64,000 nucleotides of DNA. Origin: Lasioglossum baleicum. Lineage: Eukaryota; Arthropoda; Insecta; Hymenoptera; Halictidae. The translations under genes and the position numbers were made by a program. The notes beneath the pieces were generated by a model. It was not told the origin of the DNA. It saw only the letters and a program-made list of their open reading frames with translations, and made no database searches. The stretch covers positions 17,271,461-17,335,460 of the forward strand of contig NC_134933.1 in the NCBI RefSeq assembly GCF_051020765.1, written 5' to 3'. Each line of letters opens with the position of its first letter. The stretch's first letter is position 1. Positions 60,799 to 64,000 of the stretch are shown piece by piece.

Positions 60799-61575
60799 TT
60801 TCGTAAATTTGTCGTTCGTGTAGGTTTCGTAGTTTCGATGAAAAGTAAAATAATTCTGATCTCTTCCGCTATCACGTCCAGGGATCGCGAGCGGATGGAA
60901 GACACACAGGCTGTGTGACACAGCGCACTGTCTGTCGCTTCTGCTATTTCTGTCATGGGACCAGGGCTGTCTCTTTCAGGTGCTACCCCCAAAATTCAGG
61001 GTGCCCCAATATTTATATTCCAATCGAGAGCAGGCTAATTCTATGCAAAAAATTAAGCCAAAACTGACTACAAATGTACCACGAATACACCATGAATATT
61101 GAAATAGTCTATATATGTATATACATATACAATATTCTTAGCTCACGAACGAATTTAAATTTTTTAGGTAAAAGAAAAACTCTTTTCGATTTATGTACGA
61201 GGGAATAATTTGCAAGTGAAATTAAATATCTGAAAATACTACTACACGTATATTATTATGTATTAAATGGGAACTTTATCTTTAGACACTTTAACGTATA
61301 TTTACAGCTATAATATGTTTAGCTGTTAAATAATTGAAATTATGTATTTAAAATAATGCTGCATGAACGTGCTACGTCTGGGTATAAAGTAATATCATCA
61401 AAATTCCATAGTCTTGTCTTGACTCACACTCAGAGTTCACTTGTTGCAAGAATGAGCCAAAAAGCTAGCCAGAAATAGCAGGTTCTGGCAATGTCACACA
61501 GGCAAGCAGTGGGACCTTGTCCGATAGGAGGAAGACAGAAATATGTACAACTTGTAGCTGCTTGTTTTGCTTTCA
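60799..61575. other. Spacer between KGD4 and RIC3
   Basis: About 780 bases with no coding feature. Positions 60800-60990 are GC-balanced and probably hold the RIC3 5' UTR and promoter. Positions 61000-61480 are AT-rich. No repeat was recognised. Confidence 0.45.
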
Positions 61576-61581
61576 TTTATT
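61576..61581 (-). other. Poly(A) signal of KGD4
   Basis: AATAAA on the minus strand, 90 bases after the stop codon in the 18-base last coding exon. Confidence 0.6.
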
Positions 61582-61670
61582 TACAGAATACATTATACAA
61601 CTGAATTTAGGGTAGAAATGACATGTTCTCACAGTTCTAAGGTTCAATGATGCCTCGCTGGCAGATGAGC

Positions 61671-62318
61671 TTAGTCCGGACCACCTCTCTGTGACACAAA
61701 AAGTAATACGATACAAGATTTCTGTCATCAACTATTTACATCCAACAAACATGTTTACGTTCACTTGAAAATACATTAATTAGTTATCACAGTGCTCCGT
61801 ATATATACTATATCATACATATCATTGAATGTGACAAATTCTATTAATAGGAGAACAGAAAATTATAAAAAATAGTAGTATACTTGCATTAATGTATGCA
61901 ATTTCTTTCTCATCTATTGGTCGTCTTTGGAATCGTGGGGGAAGGTAAATATCGTCTATCGTTGGCAGAACCGTTACGTTTGGACCCGTTGCACCGCCAA
62001 TAGTTTGTTGAGACGTCCCTGATTGCGCAGATGGTGAGGCTGTTGCACCTGCACTCGCTAACCAATAACACAAACCAATTTAATCATGCTTTTCAACAGA
62101 AACACTTAATAGAATAAATAATTCGACATTACCTTTACCAGTTCCACCTTTACGAAATTTAATCATCGGCACATGAGGCTTTACCACCTACGAGAATTTC
62201 ATTTTTATATACATAACCATATTCTGGGTGTTGCACGCGTATGCATGAATTAACATGGAGCACATCTTTATTACTAATATACCGATACACTGACCTTCCA
62301 ACCTTTTGTGGCCATCAT
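61671..62318 (-). CDS. KGD4: 2-oxoglutarate dehydrogenase subunit 4 (KGD4/MRPS36), 4 exons, 88 aa
   Basis: KGD4 is a small mitochondrial protein that tethers the E3 subunit (lipoamide dehydrogenase) to the 2-oxoglutarate dehydrogenase core in the TCA cycle. It was formerly annotated as ribosomal protein MRPS36. Exons, 5' to 3' on the minus strand: 62318-62295, 62187-62133, 62057-61888, 61688-61671. Phases join exactly and give 88 residues. The N-terminus MMATKGWKVVKPHVPMIKF matches the family's conserved VVKPH-P-I-F motif. The middle is a Ser/Thr/Gly/Ala-rich linker, and the C-terminus YLPPRFQRRPIDEKEIAYIN then RGGPD matches the family's YRRK-EEIE-I-RGGP end. Oddities: the third intron starts with GC (GCAAGT) instead of GT, and the last coding exon is only 18 bases, including the stop. 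A poly(A) signal is at 61576-61581. Two adjacent ATGs begin the frame; I took the first. Confidence 0.93.
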
Positions 62319-63058
62319 TATTTCCCCTTAATATCTATTCGTCTAACGCAGAGACTTCTCTGCGACAGAATTCTCTTTTCTCTCTCTTTCTGTCTAATAC
62401 AAACTTACAGGTAGATGGCGTTTTTTGACATTAATTTAGAGACTGCATAACACGTGAAATCATTCTCGAATTACTTGTAATTTCAATCACCGAATGATAC
62501 CGAATGCTTATAATACGAACGCAGAATTTTTAAGATCTTATTACAATCGATTGACAAGACTTTTTAATTCATACCTGCTGGTTGTAATTGTAATTTCAGT
62601 ATATCTACGTACGGTGCAGTATAATGCCTATGTACTAACTCAAATTTAAAAGAAAATCATCTGACTAAACAATCTAAAATGAGCAAAGCAAAGTCGAAAA
62701 TTTTATCCTATTATTACGATTATATTGAAAATTACTATTGAATATAATTTACTATTTATTATTTGAATAAATTTACTTGAATCTAATAATTTTATCTAAT
62801 AATTAATCTAATAATCTTATAGTTATGATAGGGGTAATAGAATCAATGTGCACAAACATATATATATTGTATAATAAACATTACTTTATTGTACGTTTAA
62901 CTTATTCCAAACAATTTTTGGTATTTAAACATAATTTGGTATGATAAATTAAGTAAGGTCTTATGATACAGGAAATGAAAATGAAGATGGCTATCAACAC
63001 CACATAAAACGTGGTTATTTATAACAGACTTTTAATGACTATAATGGTATTAATCTTA
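62319..63058. other. Intergenic region between Hsp90 and KGD4
   Basis: About 740 bases, mostly AT-rich, with no open frame of note. Positions 62331-62400 are pyrimidine-rich (CTCTTTTCTCTCTCTTTCTG) just upstream of the KGD4 start and probably contain its promoter and 5' UTR. I see no clear TATA box. Confidence 0.5.
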
Positions 63059-63064
63059 TTTATT
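63059..63064 (-). other. Poly(A) signal of Hsp90
   Basis: AATAAA on the minus strand, about 25 bases after the Hsp90 stop codon. It sits in an AT-rich 3' region. Confidence 0.6.
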
Positions 63065-63089
63065 ACACCATTATATTCAGATCTTGGGT

Positions 63090-64000
63090 TTAATCTACTT
63101 CTTCCATTCGAGATGCATCTTCTGCTTCTTCGAGGGGAGGAACTTCCTCTGGTTTGTGTTCTTCAGGTGCAGGTTCCTCTTCGTCGATGCCAAGACCCAG
63201 ATGGATCATTCTGTAAATTCTTGCGGCATGTACTTGTGGTTCGTCCAAGGTAAAGCCAGAAGCAAGAAGAGCAGTCTCGAACAACAAAATGACCAAATCC
63301 TTCACTCCCTTGTCACTCTTGTCGACCTCCGATGTCTGTCTCAGAGTTTCGATAATGGCGTGATCCGGGTTAATTTCAAGATGCTTCTTCGCTGCCATAT
63401 ATCCCATGGTAGATGTATCTCTGAGAGCTTGAGCTTTCATAATTCTCTCCATGTTGGCGGTCCAACCATACTGCGACGTAACGATGCAGCAAGGTGAGTC
63501 AACCAAACGGTTCGAAACCACAACTTTCTCAACCTTGGTGTCAAGGATATTCTTCATTACTTTGCACAAGTTTTCGAACTTGGTCTTGTCTTCTTCTCTC
63601 TTCTTCTTCTCCTCCTCGTCCTCAGGAAGCTCCAGTCCCTCTTTGGTCACAGACACCAGCTGTTTTCCATCGAACTCCTTCAGTTGTTGTACAACGTACT
63701 CGTCGATGGGCTCAGTCATGTAGACTACTTCGAAGCCACGTTTCTTCACACGTTCAACGAAAGAACTGTTTGCAACTTGTTCTTTGTTTTCTCCGGTGAT
63801 AAAGTAAATGTGTTTCTGGTTCTCCTTCATTCTGCCAACGTAGTCTTTCAGAGAGCAAGCCTCGTCTCCTGAAGCCGACGTGTGATACCTCAGCAGATCA
63901 GACAGTTTGCTGCGATTGGTGCTATCCTCGTGAATACCCAATTTAATATTTTTGCTAAACTGTTCGTAGAATTTGTTATAATTAGCCTTGTCCTCTGTGA
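63090..64000 (-). CDS. Hsp83: Cytosolic heat shock protein 90 (Hsp90/Hsp83), C-terminal part, runs off the right edge
   Basis: This is the 3' part of the ATP-dependent cytosolic chaperone Hsp90. It matures client proteins such as kinases and steroid receptors. The visible 303 residues form one open frame with no intron. They cover the end of the middle domain (frame entering as TEDKANYNKFYEQFSKNIKL, then HEDSTNRSKLSDLLRYHTS and YFITGENKEQVANSSFVERV) and the whole C-terminal dimerisation domain (VVVSNRLVDSPCCIVTSQYG, then GWTANMERIMKAQALRD). The protein ends in MEEVD, the pentapeptide that docks TPR co-chaperones and marks the cytosolic form rather than the ER or mitochondrial paralogues. An acidic/basic linker (EDEEEKKKREEDKTK) is present. 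The start and the N-terminal ATPase domain lie beyond position 64000. A poly(A) signal AATAAA (minus strand) is at 63059-63064. The family call is essentially certain. The fly-style symbol is my choice, and a second Hsp90 copy elsewhere cannot be excluded. Confidence 0.97.
   Translation of the reverse strand, partial: TEDKANYNKFYEQFSKNIKLGIHEDSTNRSKLSDLLRYHTSASGDEACSLKDYVGRMKENQKHIYFITGENKEQVANSSFVERVKKRGFEVVYMTEPIDEYVVQQLKEFDGKQLVSVTKEGLELPEDEEEKKKREEDKTKFENLCKVMKNILDTKVEKVVVSNRLVDSPCCIVTSQYGWTANMERIMKAQALRDTSTMGYMAAKKHLEINPDHAIIETLRQTSEVDKSDKGVKDLVILLFETALLASGFTLDEPQVHAARIYRMIHLGLGIDEEEPAPEEHKPEEVPPLEEAEDASRMEEVD

Noticed and set aside
1..64000. CRISPR arrays, operons, phage or bacterial genes
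   Set aside because: Spliced animal genes, poly(A) signals and eukaryotic transposon remnants throughout. No spaced identical repeats and no bacterial gene signals were seen.

Overview
The window is nuclear DNA of an insect. The right third carries intron-containing genes whose proteins match animal families, and the animal nicotinic-receptor chaperone RIC-3 has its arthropod layout (two N-terminal membrane segments, a coiled coil, a long acidic tail). The CpG-rich, gene-poor left part and the many short mariner/Tc1-, piggyBac- and hAT-like inverted-repeat elements would suit a bee, wasp or ant. That narrower placement is an inference, not something read directly.

Layout. Positions 1 to about 40,400 contain no coding gene I can support. 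The many open frames there are short, overlap on both strands and show no family motif. This part holds dispersed miniature transposable elements, fold-back repeats, microsatellites, a 0.8-kb long inverted repeat (3196-6129), a near-perfect 48-bp hairpin (31192-31307) and GC-rich islands near 13.3-14.7, 21.2-24.9 and 31.7-34.3 kb that could be distant promoters or 5' exons. From 40,402 to the right edge lie six genes on the minus strand. Read in transcription order from the right edge they are cytosolic Hsp90 (3' part only), KGD4 (small subunit of 2-oxoglutarate dehydrogenase), RIC3 (acetylcholine-receptor chaperone), IMMP2L (mitochondrial inner-membrane peptidase subunit 2), ITFG2 (KICSTOR subunit) and an SLC5-family sodium:solute symporter. 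One small two-exon 3' gene end of unknown function lies on the plus strand at 52,760-53,083, between RIC3 and IMMP2L.

I rebuilt every exon-intron structure by hand from splice sites and reading phase. All five complete genes give uninterrupted proteins (KGD4 88 aa, RIC3 667 aa, IMMP2L 180 aa, ITFG2 576 aa, SLC5 600 aa). The neighbours do not form one pathway: two are mitochondrial (KGD4, IMMP2L), one is a lysosomal/mTORC1 regulator (ITFG2), one is an ER chaperone and one is a plasma-membrane transporter.

Most notable: the IMMP2L stop codon and the ITFG2 start codon are only 10 bases apart on the same strand, which suggests a dicistronic transcript. KGD4 uses a GC-AG intron before an 18-base last coding exon. 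RIC3 carries a phase-symmetric 354-base cassette exon that I cannot match to known RIC-3 proteins. Both larger ITFG2 introns carry fold-back elements.
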